Part shown: in pieces, positions 1-11,127 of the stretch
Numbering within the stretch: position 1 is the first letter of the stretch
Layout of the letters: every line of letters begins with the position of its first letter
Assembly: GCF_000150275.1 (NCBI RefSeq)
Contig: NW_002060945.1
Span: 3,867,172-3,931,171 of the forward strand
Source of the DNA: Trichoplax adhaerens
Lineage: Eukaryota > Placozoa > Uniplacotomia > Trichoplacea > Trichoplacidae
DNA: 64,000 bases
Reading direction: 5' to 3'
The notes under the pieces: model-generated
Databases searched by the model: none
The model's input: only the letters and a program-made list of their open reading frames with translations
Told to the model about the DNA's origin: nothing
Program-made: the position numbers and the translations under genes

Positions 1-584
1 TCATTAAATGGTATACTGGAAGTATTAGTATATCTATATTACTTACAGTACTATCAAGATGGTGAAATTCATCGCAGCGTTTGCGTTGCAGAAATGGAAT
101 AGGAATAGTGTCTAATATCGATGATGGTAGCATCCATTTTGAAAGCAAACTTAACGATGCTCCATCAGTAGGTTGTTTACAGTTTACTGGAGATGTAAAA
201 GAGAACTTTGTCGTACAGTATTTTTGCTTTCGACATGTAAAAACAAGCGCGTTCATATCGATTGCATCTACTCGTCAATGTATTCTACAGTGCAGTTAAT
301 TGAACGTGCTTGTTAAGTCATTTGGTAATACAGTCATTATCCTCAACTATTAGGGCATCACACAATGCAGTATCCATTCTAAAGCATGCTTGCAATATCA
401 GAACTAGCCTCTCATGCATTTTTTCCTCTGATTTTACATTAATTAGACATCTGATCATTTGAAATTTAAGACGATAAAATGATGCGTTGGTGATAGCGAA
501 TCCTATCGTAAAGCATACAAAGGGTTAAAGCACTTTATCGTTGAGCTATATCTACTATAACTGTCTTGCTTGAAAGTTAACATG
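1..584. other. Left edge, no gene assigned
   Basis: I see no supported exon here. A 72-codon open frame runs on the plus strand (81-299) but has no recognisable motif and no convincing splice context. If the PEX11-like gene just to the right is real, further exons of it (minus strand) may lie here or beyond the left edge. Confidence 0.3.
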
Positions 585-1056
585 TCAAGACAAGCTGACA
601 TTATACTGGCAAGACGCCAAAAGGACATCGATAAACTTGTCCAAGGGTAGAAAAATGAAAGCATTCCATAACTGCGTATTGCTTTTTACAGAGCAATGTA
701 GAGTACACTTGATGTTACTGTACAATTCAGTTTGAAAGAAGAAGAAAGCAATCCATGTCTTGATTGATTGATACAATAACCTAGTTTCACTCTCTGGTGA
801 ACTAGAAATGGAACATTTGTAGGCAAAAAGAGGAAAAAAAATAAAAAACTGCTGGACCTTCTGTGTTGCACGCAAACGAATGTCCACAAGCTGATGCCCA
901 AAATGCCTGGCTAGTCGATGCATCACAACACAAACCCTTCAATATGGATAAGTATTTATTCTCCCATCTATACTAATCTACAATCATTTACCTGCAAAGT
1001 TTATCTCTTCCGGCTGTTTGAGCTGCATATTTGACGTAGAATTCTGCATAAGACAT
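585..1056 (-). CDS. PEX11-like gene, tentative two-exon model
   Basis: Exon 1 (1056-992) starts at an ATG and encodes 22 residues with the run QTAGRDKLCR. This closely resembles the N-terminus of peroxisomal membrane protein PEX11 (a QTAGRDK-type motif followed by a basic amphipathic helix), which tubulates peroxisomal membrane during division. It ends in a good donor (AG|GTAAAT). Exon 2 (936-585) is in phase and open for 116 codons before a TGA, beginning with a helix rich in His, Arg and Leu, but I cannot match it securely to PEX11. The model gives 138 residues, against about 230-260 for PEX11, so either exon 2 is wrong and the real exons lie further left, or the gene is truncated. A dense array of TACTGTACAGTA palindromes begins 395 bp upstream of the ATG. 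Exon 1 is moderately supported by its motif; exon 2 is weak. Confidence 0.4.
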
Positions 1057-1136
1057 GATGGATTACAATCTGCTGCTACGAGGAGTGTGGCGGAGATGGG
1101 AAAAAGGTCAAGCGAGAGCAATTTGCATTTGCTTAC

Positions 1137-2157
1137 GGAGGTTGATCCAGGTCGACCGTCGACTACGTCCAGCATATCGACTGGAGCCTGACTTGATACG
1201 TTCCAGTAGCACGCCAATATTGATACAGAGGTCAAGCTGATGGTATTACTCTACCGTATCGTATTCATCGTCGTACATTCGACTCTACCCTCAGCTCGAC
1301 ACTAACTGCCCCGTTGCTTACCAAGCGCCATACTGCCACACTATCAAGCGCAACGAGTCTATGAAAGCGATCTTCATCCACTTGCATCATCGGGCCCATT
1401 GCATCTATCCCATCCGTCCGTACTCGTATCATTGTAGCAGAAAAGCCCCTACAGTACTGTACTGTACAGTACAGTACAGTACAGTAAGCGTGAACAGGTA
1501 GAGGTACAGTACTTTGTACTGTACTGTTGTTGTGGGTAGGTGTGGCATAGGCGTGGCTGGTAGTCGATGTCCAAGTCCGAGCGTCCGTATACGGAGCGGT
1601 CTCATTCTGTACAGTACAGTGTACGCACGGTAGATACAATGCTAGCTAGATACTGTACACTGAACAATAGAGCGAATAATAGTACAAGTTTAAGACAAAA
1701 ACCCCCTACAAGTGCACATTCGCCATGAACATTCAAAATAGGTATACAGTACACTGTACTGTATGCTGTAATACTGTAGAACTACGTACTGTACATGTAC
1801 ACTGTAATACTGTACTGTACAACTGTACAGTAGGCCCAGCCATAATAACCCCGATTACTCAGATACTCAGCGTAAATAGCTTAAACGATGATACATTATT
1901 TGTACAGTACTGCATATTGAACATTCTATCTAAAAGCTAATGAAACAGCGAGCGTAATTAATATCCAACACTATCTGCAACAATAAGGTGGCCTGACTGT
2001 ACTGTACTGTACCTGTGTGGAAATCCCTTCCACAGGAAGGATTTCGCTGCCAAATTGCATAGTTTGACGGCTATCTCCTGCAACTGCAACATCTCTCAAA
2101 CATTTTAAGCTACAGCGATGCAAATCCTGCCCTTCTCCAGCAGCATTCTGTGCCAAA
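1137..2157 (-). other. GC-richer coding-like exon chain, unidentified
   Basis: Three open segments on the minus strand join in phase through plausible splice sites: 2157-2013 (donor GTACAG), 1456-1322 (donor GTAAGC) and 1236-1137 (donor GTAAGC). They could continue into 1075-992 in a frame different from the PEX11-like one. The predicted peptide has ordinary composition (for example VDEDRFHRLVALDSVAVWRL in the second segment) but I recognise no family. The stretch is visibly richer in G and C than its surroundings, and the intron between the first two segments consists largely of TACTGTACAGTA palindromes. It could be the 5' part of a gene, a 5' UTR of the PEX11-like gene, or chance. Confidence 0.2.
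1451..2012. repeat. Palindromic TACTGTACAGTA repeat cluster A
   Basis: Alternating TACTG and TACAG units make overlapping perfect palindromes. The densest run is 1451-1486, with others near 1504-1527, 1606-1625, 1742-1830 and 1996-2012. The same motif recurs in clusters at 10.7-11.0, 22.7, 28.3-28.4 and 54.9-55.2 kb. Here it lies upstream of the minus-strand start at 1056. Spurious open frames rich in Tyr, Cys, Thr and Val arise from translating these units and should not be taken as genes. Confidence 0.85.
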
Positions 2158-3478
2158 CTGTGTACATTGCCTATTCTATTGTGATGCCCAAATCTAGACC
2201 AGGTAGCTCATAAAACCTTTCATCCTTTCACAATGATATTCCTCGCTAAATTTCATTTTTTTACGAGTATAGGTTATAATCTGGCCAATGCCCGAATAAC
2301 TATTCAAATTTGACCAATTTACCAGTAGCAATGATGACTACTGAATCTACCGAAGTACTGATGATGGTGTAAATAAAGGCCATAAATAGATAGGATTGAA
2401 ATGTTAATTCCGGCCTTGGTTAACTTGGCAGTCTGTCCATAACTTTACGCAAGCACAGCATACTACTGTATAGCTGTAATACGTATATGGCATATATGAC
2501 GTACAAATCACTCTAGCGAAAAATGCCAGTTTACTTCAAGATTAATTAAACGAATCTTCAGTATGAAAACCGCATCATTCCAAATGCTTTGAATGATGTA
2601 GTCACTAATACAATTACAATATTCCAATTTGGAAATCTACAAAAAAATTTCAGACATTCACTAATTTCGGAACTTGCGTGTAGAATAGGTGGAATATATA
2701 TATATACAGTAGTATATTGAAATATTTAATGAACATTACAGCAACACAGCACTATAGTGCGTATATAACTTAGAAGTGAATTAGACACCTGGCGATTACT
2801 TTAACTAACTTCAGAAAATACAAAATCTCGCTATAAACGATCATCTTTCCTGAGTACGTACATTAGCTATTCGAAACGCGTAAATAGGAAAATTCAAAAC
2901 CTTGACTTCATGACGTATCGAAATATCCACAAAATGACTAAGTTATCTGTTAGAAATATACGAAGAATCTGATACAGATCCAACGGCCTAGCGATAACAA
3001 AACTTTTAAAAAGGCTTTTACAAGGATTTATAGTCAGTAAGATTTTTTATTGTCCTATTCTACTTTTACAAGTTACAAAAATGAGACAATCAAATATTAC
3101 AGATAGTAGAAATTTGAATCTTTAATTGAAGAATAGAGGTCATAAATTAATAAACTATTTGTAAAAAATTGACTTCTATTAACTCAAGATGGGCGTTACA
3201 TTTAAGATGTACGTATGTACTGAGAACTGGTCGTATGTTATACGTTGCATAGCCACTTTTCCCATTGAGAAATCATTGACACTTTCGATTTTTCAGTTAG
3301 GAAAAATGTATCATCTTTAATTATAAATTTTGTCTTACGTGTAGATTATAGTGATGTAAATTTTGAATAAAATGTTTATAAATCAAAATGTTGCTATATA
3401 TTAATTAGAATGGCTAATATGACGATCATTTTTGACCAATATAAATTATCTATAGATAACGTATATTTCAATATTCAT
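2158..3478. other. Intergenic, nothing recognised
   Basis: AT-rich sequence with no supported exon, apart from short poly-T/AT runs. It separates the left-edge minus-strand genes from the 3' end of the FAM184-like gene. Confidence 0.5.
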
Positions 3479-6193
3479 TTAATAATCGTTTCGTAAGTTG
3501 GAGCCAATGCTCCTTTTTTTTTTATCTCTTCTTGCTATATTTATTCCCAACAATCGCTGCGGTAGCATCTAACGATGGCAAACTGGAGATTTTTTCTCTT
3601 GATTTCATGCTTAGTTGTAGGCTAGGATAGTTTGGCTATAGAAAGAATTGATAGAAAATACAACTAAATATTTTTGTGTAAAAAGAAAGAGTGTCAAAAC
3701 GAAACAAAGTCCACAGAATTCTATCGTTTTCTTTACAATCATACTTGCTATCATTTAGAATCAATGATATTTTTGTAGATTTTTTAGTCAAGAAATAAGA
3801 ATGCATTTGAGCAGAGGTACTACTTTAAAAATGTTTATAGGGCAGAATTTTATGAATGCTATCCAGCCTATGTGGACTACTTAGTTTTATAATCACAACT
3901 TAAAACTAAAATCATTCTTAATTACAGTATAAATCCAATGCAATTTCTTATTGTAACTTTAATTGATAGTCATTTGATAATAGAAATATTTATGACTATA
4001 TCTTGAAGCATATTCCACTTAACTATGAAGTCATTAATTAAAGGGTGTGAAAAAGCTTTCTACTAACCAGTTTGATCGTCGTTTGGTCAATCAAGATGGG
4101 CTGTTGTTCTGCAAAGACCCTATTGTAATTGTCTTCCCTATTCAAAAGCTCCATCCTGAATTTCTGAATTTCCCTCTTTAGTTTGGCTATTTCATTTTCG
4201 TACTGTATAGATAAAAGAAATTGAAGCATATATCAATTAGCGTTGTTTGGTTTGTTACATAATTAATTAACATCATTAACTTGATAATGGGTTAAACTGA
4301 ACCACTGAAATCATTTTGGTGTTTTCTAACTATTTCTAGTTTGAAAAAGCTTTCAAGCAAGCTCCTCAGATTGAAAGATATTTTTTCTTCATATTATAAT
4401 ATGTAGTGATTTAAAGTTAAAGAAAATTGAGCTAAAAATTTTTAAGGTACACCATCTTAGGCGATGGAGAGATAGAGAAGACCTGGACCCCCGCGAAAAA
4501 TAATAACAAAAAGATAATGGACCAATCGCGAATCGCGCATACATTATTGCATAAATATATATAGAGAATTTCAGAGTCGAAACGATATATATATTTCTTT
4601 GCGCTCGCGCGGCGTATATATCCGATTTTTAGTGTTTCATTTTTTATTTCCTTTTATTATCTTTTTGTTATTATTTTTCGCGGGGGTCCAGGTCTTCTCT
4701 ATCTATGGAGCAGAGTGACTTAAAGCTTGAAAGTTTCTAAATATGCACCTTCAATTTTTTTTAATCTATATCATACTAAACAGTAAATTAAAGCGGTAAA
4801 ACGGTCTAGACTGAAAATCCTTAAAATGTTCTCCTTAAAAAATTTTAGACTCTACGATTATATTGTACAACATACTAGACTAAAGCAACATTTTAAAAAA
4901 TTTTCTGGAATACATCTTTGAATACTTTAATGTTCTATATCCTATTAGACAACAGACTATATCGATAAAATACTACCTAAAGGTTTTTAAAAGTACTATT
5001 TGAAGGGTCATTTTTTACTGCGATTATGATATTAAATAAAGTACACTAGAGCAAGAAATTATGACTAAAAAAGTTTCATACAAATGCTCATCCCTTTACA
5101 AAGTTTTACTTTGCTGTATAAAGTTGGAACAACAGTAGACTAATTCAGGGAGAAAAAATTGTAACAAGCGTACAGTTATATGGTTATCATGTTCTAGGAT
5201 GGCTAACAAATATTAGCGTTAAAGATGCTCCAAAATTATCAAATAGCAAGTCGAAACTCATTCAATATGACTTATGACAAGTGACTTACCTTCTGCGTAA
5301 CTCGATATACCTCTGATTTAGGTGAAATTCGATTTTTATCTTCTAGCTTACGCTTTAATGTTTTAATATCAGCTTCAAGTTTTTTCACCTTATTTTGATT
5401 GGCTTCTTTACTTTGTCTTACTTCTGTAATATTAATTAATAGAGTAATGGTAAGTTTTAGCTGATCTACACTGATTAACTTGCAATCGATTCAACTAAAA
5501 GGTATTGGTAAACATTACATTCACAACTTGATTAGTAAAACCACAGTACATTATAATCTAAATGAATATTTTACGAGGCATCGAACCGTTTAATTCCTTG
5601 GTCAATGATTCTATCTGTTGGGTTGTATCTTTACTTGAATCTTTTAAATTTTCGGTTAAATCATGTATTCTATTTTTGGCTTTCTTCAGCTCTTGCTTTA
5701 AATCTTCAATTTCTTGATTAAGTTTAATATCAATATCGTCACGTTCGCTGCTTAATTCGCCAATATCTTTATTCATTTTTTGAATGAGTTTATTACGTTC
5801 TTCCCTCAACGATTTAACTTCAAAGTTTAAAGATTCATTATCTCGCACTAGTTGATTTCTTTGGTCAATAAATGATAAATCTTTTTTATTTAAAGCCTCA
5901 TCTCGCTCCAGTAATTGTTGCGAATATTCTTCATGGAGTTGCTGTAATTCACTCTGATGAGCTTGTTGCTGCTGAATATTATCATTTTCTAACTTACTGA
6001 TTCTTGTTTTAGCATCAGCAATCACAATAGCAATTTCTTTCTCGTAGGCCTCTTTGACAGCTTCGACTTCCAACTCCTTTTCGCGATTTTTTGTAAATAA
6101 TAAGTGGACCACTTTGGTTAATTCCGCTACCTTTTTAGACAATCGAAATTGTAATTCTTCTTGACTCATTAAAGATTTTTGAGAAGCCATCAT
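3479..6193 (-). CDS. FAM184-like coiled-coil protein
   Basis: Four exons: 6193-5575, 5423-5290, 4202-4068 and 3568-3479; phases fit throughout and give about 325 residues. The N-terminal half carries a block (LSKKVAELTKVVHLLFTKN) very like the conserved start of vertebrate FAM184A/B, followed by a long heptad-rich coiled coil (residues about 20-250). Exon 3 holds a second FAM184 signature, MELLNREDNYNRVF, which in FAM184A lies near the C-terminus. The last exon is a short basic tail and is the least certain. FAM184A and B are around 1,000 residues, so this protein keeps both conserved ends but has lost, or never had, most of the middle coil. The molecular function of FAM184 is not established. 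The start is the first of two adjacent ATGs. A 235-bp foldback transposon sits in intron 2. No palindrome cluster lies upstream, unlike several neighbours. Confidence 0.75.
4470..4704. mobile_element. MITE-like foldback element with perfect 49-bp TIRs
   Basis: The left end (4470-4518) and right end (4656-4704) are exact reverse complements over 49 bp. The outer part of each arm is GC-rich (CCTGGACCCCCGCG) and the inner part AT-rich. The element is flanked by the direct repeat ATGGAG (4464-4469 and 4705-4710), a likely 6-bp target-site duplication. The 137-bp interior has no coding capacity and contains AT microsatellite and a GC-rich GCGCTCGCGCGGCG segment. Perfect arms point to recent insertion. 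It lies inside intron 2 of the FAM184-like gene. I cannot assign a superfamily. Confidence 0.85.
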
Positions 6194-9100
6194 TAAGCTC
6201 CTTGTCAGCCTTTTTATTGAAATTAAATAAACAAATGTGATTAGGTAGAAAAATAAGACTCAAATTGAAGGCTAACTTGTATATCATTATGAGAGAAAGA
6301 GGAAACAATTCAACTTGAAGTTTAATCTGCCATTGCTTCCTTTTTCTTACTATATCTGACCATTAGTTTACAATGATCAATCGTAACACTCAACTCGAAT
6401 AAAAAACTTTTAATCGAATCCTGACTGGTTTTGTTATTAATTTTCCGGTTTATTCCATTCACTGTTACTTTCTACTACATTACCGTTAAGAAATACTTCT
6501 ATTAACAACACACTAATCCTAACATCCGAATAATATAAAATTTAACAGAATATCGATCGCACTACGTAGTTTAAATAAGAGAAAAAAAACTAAATTACCT
6601 ATAGCTAGACCGATTTAATTTAGTTCACAATTACTTTAAGCGGCAAATAAAGTGAAGAAATCTAATTATTCTATATTGCGCTAATTTCAGCATTATTAAG
6701 ATTCTAGCACTATTTCTATCTACTGTAAAAAATTTTCAACAATAATGAAAAAAGGCGAGAAAAAAATAATTTTGATTATTCTTACGACTTACTTGTACTC
6801 ACCGACAATTGCGTGAAGTTTATTATCTTGTTATAGCGTTTAAATTAGCGTTAAAGTAGCTTTATCAGTTAAACCAATATTGTATTCACTATCCTCTTTG
6901 AGTAATTTTAAACTAATAAGCATTAAAAGCAAGCTTAGATATCTTGATTTTCTTCTTCATAAATTATCGTTAACGCCTGGTGGATACCATTAATTAATTA
7001 TCAAAGGTAGAATATATCAGCAGTGTCTATTCCATTTTGAATTACTTAAATTAAATGCTCAATGCTATCATAATCTTAGTAAAATGGGTCATCAAGTAAT
7101 GTACGTCTAATTTAGAAGTAATTATTCAAGTTAATGAGCGTTCGGTCTAGATCAATTTCCTACTACAAAAAATAGCTGCAAATAACCAAAAGATTACATT
7201 AATGTCAAGGCAAAGAATAATGTGGATCAAAGCGAGATTGTTGTAGTTTGATTATTGCTCAAGAGATCAATAGTATTTGCCTTGTTTCTAAGATCCAAAA
7301 CAAAGTTGCACTAATGTAATACAGATGTGATTTATTATTTGATCTATTCTTTCTATTGTAATGCAATCAATGGCTTGTTACCATGGATAACCATGGACTA
7401 ATTCATATTCCTATACGGTTTTCCATATTGCACTATTTATTCAATTCAAATTCAACAAACCATTTAATTGCTATTCAATTTTATTAATTAATGGATAAGA
7501 AGCTTTAGACAGTCTCTGGCATATTCTGCTCCGCAGTTATATGATAGGATTAAAGAATAAAAATTTAATTCTTACTAACGTCATTTTGCCACGTGATATG
7601 CGTAGTATCATTGCAATTAAACTATTTATTTTAGTTCGGTGTAATAACTTTGATGGATTGCGCGAAAGATTTTAGTTCCTTTGACGGGTTTAAACGACAT
7701 TTTATCAGTCTTGATATAACGTCGCTAATATTAGATACAATTTCGATGTTAATAGCTACTCTGAATCGATCCAATGACATCAAGTTTACTGTTTTATACA
7801 AAATACAATCTTCTATACATTACCGTAATGCTGCTCTACGCGCATACTAGATAAAAATTTCAAATGAAAATTAATAAGTAAAAATATACCATATCAGACC
7901 CTTTAGGCTAAAGGGCACTTGCAATCTTGTTAATTATAAACTATTATAGTATAAATCTTGCTGAGAGTTTAAGACACAGTAATTAAAACAAATACTAAAG
8001 CCTTTAATCTAGTTTATTCTATCTCTAGTAATTGATATCTGATGTATTAAGATCAAATTTGCTATTCACATGTAAATCAAATTGTACTATGCAGCTACTG
8101 TATCTTATAGCAAATATGTTAGTTTTTCATACGTTATTACTGTAGCTATAAATAAGAACGATACTATTCTTATGAGTAAGCTTGCTAATTAGCGACAGTC
8201 ATAGTACAAGTCTTATAAAGAATTCTAGTATATAGTAATTAATACGAAATATATCAAGTTTAAGATCATTAAGCAAATTACATCCTCTATACTATGCCAC
8301 CGCTGTATATTATAGGAGATATGTATTCCATTAACTGTAAAAAGCTATACACAGCTCGTAAAAGAAATTTCAATAGACGGAAACCGAAAACGTTGAAATT
8401 TCAAATTCAATTTAGTCAATTTAATGCAACAACACATGTGTACGTAATCAATATTAATTATGATGTGATGGCATCATATTCCATAATATACAGTATATAT
8501 ATAATCAAAGGTACCAGTATTTGGTTTGCAGTTTATGCAAATCAAATATATGCTGCCGCTGTATTTTGCATGCATATTCCTATTAACTGTCAATAATCGC
8601 AACGTAATCCAATTTTATGATTTTATATCACTAGAATAGTATAAATTATCTTATGAGACTGTAGAAACTTGATAGGGCTGTACACTTGTTTGTCTTTCAG
8701 GCTGCTTTAGTGTACGTTGCAGATAATATTAAATCCTTGGAAAATTCACTGTTAAAGCCACTGCGAGGATATTTGTTCTATAACTACTTTCTAAGACTTA
8801 GCCTAGAATGGCAATAAATTCTTGAATACATTTAAAGGTTAATTCTTGATCGTAGTAAATTCTAGCTCACCATTAATATGGTCTGAATTCCGGATACTAC
8901 TTAAAAAAATTAATCTCTTCACCTACCATGGAACCCAAGGGAGTTACAGCCTTGCTCATTATCTTTCTACTCATATATAAGGAAGGCAATCCATATTATA
9001 TTGGCTGGAAAATAACTCTTTCTGTAGTTAAATTCTTTTATACAAAAATGAAAACGTTGATAACTTCATTTATCGCACAAGCATAACAGTGAGATATTAA

Positions 9101-9978
9101 ACTGATAATTACCGTTAAATTTTAAAAATTATAAAAGTAAATATTACTAATTAATTACTCTGGTTATTACTCTAGCTAGGCATTGTTATACAGTAAATCC
9201 TGAATAAATATGAAATTAATGTGAAATATTTATCGAAATTTGTATTGCCATCATTATTGAACAACAGCTCGCAGTATAGTCGATGTTTGGCAGTAAACTG
9301 GTCAATACAATTTTCATGGTACTGTACATTTGTTTCAAGGATTTCGTGATTACAATAAATAATATATTTAATAAAATTTTATGCATCCTTCAATCCATCA
9401 TTGGGTAATAGATGTAGATTACTTATCACTAGTGGTATTCTATCATTATGAAGTATTTACATCTATAAATTAGTTCTTTGAAGTTTTAAAGCTTGGGTTT
9501 TACAACCTCTTAGGTTCGCAATCGCCTAACTCAAAATCTGAGTAAATCCCTAACTTGATACAAGATCATACAGTAATTAGCTGAATCTACTACAGAAGTG
9601 TTTTTTATATGTTTTTAGTAATGAGTTTACTTCGTGAGTAAGATTTATAACTGATATTTATTATTAACGATATTCCAAAGCATCGATAGGTGTAGTTACA
9701 CCTAGATCTGATTACAATTTATACTTCGCGCTACAATTAGCAAATTATTAGTCAGCCTTTTACAATCTTGTCGCCTACAGTATTACAAGCACTATCATGC
9801 AGTTATCATGTATGTACATACGAGTATAGTGTTTAATTCTTTTCATGTATTTAAGTGCAACATATATCGTAGCTAATCTATCACTATTTATATATATTCC
9901 ATAGTGAATCTAACTAATTGTATAACATTTTTGAATCTATTTTGTTAATTAGCTGTCAATCAGAGTTATAGATGGTAG
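6194..9978. other. Long stretch without a recognised gene
   Basis: No family match found. Open frames of 66 codons (7650-7850) and 100 codons (8294-8596) on the plus strand have no motif and unusual composition. A stronger hint is 8701-8817, where a good polypyrimidine tract and AG precede 38 open codons ending in TAA, as a terminal exon would; the peptide (starting AALVYVADNIKSLEN) is not recognised. A segment near 8295-8340 (CCGCTGTAT...ATTAACTGT) is repeated in diverged form near 8551-8592, inside the 100-codon frame, which suggests degenerate duplication rather than a gene. Confidence 0.4.
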
Positions 9979-10497
9979 TGTTTGCGCCCTGTCACCTTGT
10001 TTGTATAGACATGCCACATATATTGATGGTTTTAATGGCACCTATACCTACACTTGTCCACAAGACTGGACTGGAAATCGTTACTATCAAGGTAAGACTG
10101 GACTGGAAATCGTTGCTATCAAGGTAACGCTCTAACAGTTAATATTCAAGCCAAATAATTACGAGTTCTAAGACAATATCACTATCATTAATGATGTATT
10201 TGAATAAGATATTGGTATCGATATCATTTATTTATAAATACGTTGGCTTTACCGTCACCTGCTGTTCGATAATAGGTGAATTTTAAATAATTTTAGGATA
10301 AAATCATCACAGAATATGGTAGTATTTTATTGGTTTTATCCCATCTTTTGCCAATAAATTGATAGATTTAAATAGTTGCCAGAGTAGTCCGTGTCAGAAT
10401 CATGGAACATGCATCAATAGATGGCCCTAATGGATGGATATAGCTGCCATTACCCACCAGACTGGACGGGAAACTACTGCTATCAAGGTAACCTTGC
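9979..10497 (+). pseudogene. Two decayed EGF-domain exons
   Basis: Segment 9979-10091 translates as an EGF domain (VCALSPC ... YIDGFNG ... TCPQDWTGN) ending at a CAAG|GTAAG donor, but three of the six expected cysteines are tyrosines, each explained by a G-to-A change (TGT/TGC to TAT/TAC). Segment 10376-10497 is a second EGF domain of the same type (SCQSSPCQNHGTCIN ... DWTGNYCYQ) with all six cysteines, but it is broken by a frameshift and stop near 10425. No flanking exons of a secreted protein were found. The family resemblance is clear; that both are dead is inference from the lesions. Confidence 0.65.
10062..10125 (+). repeat. 32-bp tandem duplication across a splice donor
   Basis: The unit at 10062-10093 is repeated at 10094-10125 with one mismatch (A/G). 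It contains the end of the first decayed EGF exon (the DWTGNR.YQ codons) and its CAAG|GTAA splice donor, so the donor is present twice in tandem. Confidence 0.9.
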
Positions 10498-10679
10498 GTT
10501 GGCTATCGATTTTTTTGTACCAAGGTTAACATACTAATGGTGTAACTGCATCTATGACAATAGTCTAATATTGCAATCACTTTCAGTTATTATATTATAA
10601 AAATTGATCTTCTATTTTAATAATTTTCCCTATATTTTATTTATCTAAGTTTGCTCAATTATGGTGATGCAATCATCAT

Positions 10680-11000
10680 AGATTGTATGTACTGTTCGTT
10701 GTACCACTAGAGCATTAGTACTGTCCTGTATGGCCATTGGCCAATACTGGTAAATTGACTGCTACTGTGAATTTAATAGTCCACAGTGTACAGTACTGCT
10801 ACTAGCATGGATCATACTGTAGACTACAGTACAGTACTGTACATTCAGTTCAGTAGTCTATGATCCATGGTAGTAGTAGTCATTGATCGGTCTCTCCGTC
10901 TGTATACTGTAGAACAGTCTAACTACTGTACTTAGCTGTCAGCTAGCAGTAAATTTACTGTAGATGGTTTATGCGGTACTGTACGGTATTGTACAATATA
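10680..11000. repeat. Palindromic repeat cluster B with foldback
   Basis: Numerous TACTGTAC/GTACAGTA palindromes lie between about 10680 and 11000, ending 128 bp before the UBA6 start codon. Inside is a larger foldback: CATGGATCATA...GACTAC (10806-10827) pairs with GTAGTCTATGATCCATG (10853-10869), interrupted by 5 extra bases in the left arm. Related GGACTACT/AGTAGTCC arms recur upstream of ELP1. Confidence 0.8.
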
Positions 11001-11127
11001 CAAGTGCAGCAGTGGTAAAGGGGCACAGCAGAGCCTTGGTCGAAAATTGAACCTTCCGATTCGTCAAACTCCAAATTCAACATAGAAAATATTTACAAGA
11101 GTGATTTGCTGCTATACAGTTTCAAAA

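Noticed and set aside
1725-1940. 71-codon open frame, and similar ones at 1265-1639 (its repeat-derived half) and 28258-28488
   Set aside because: Same artefact of palindromic repeats read as protein.
8294-8596. 100-codon open frame on the plus strand
   Set aside because: Contains an internal degenerate duplication and unusual composition; no motif.
9501-9530. GGTTCGCAATCGCC, a possible tRNA B-box
   Set aside because: No matching A-box or cloverleaf; I found no convincing tRNA, rRNA or CRISPR array in the window.
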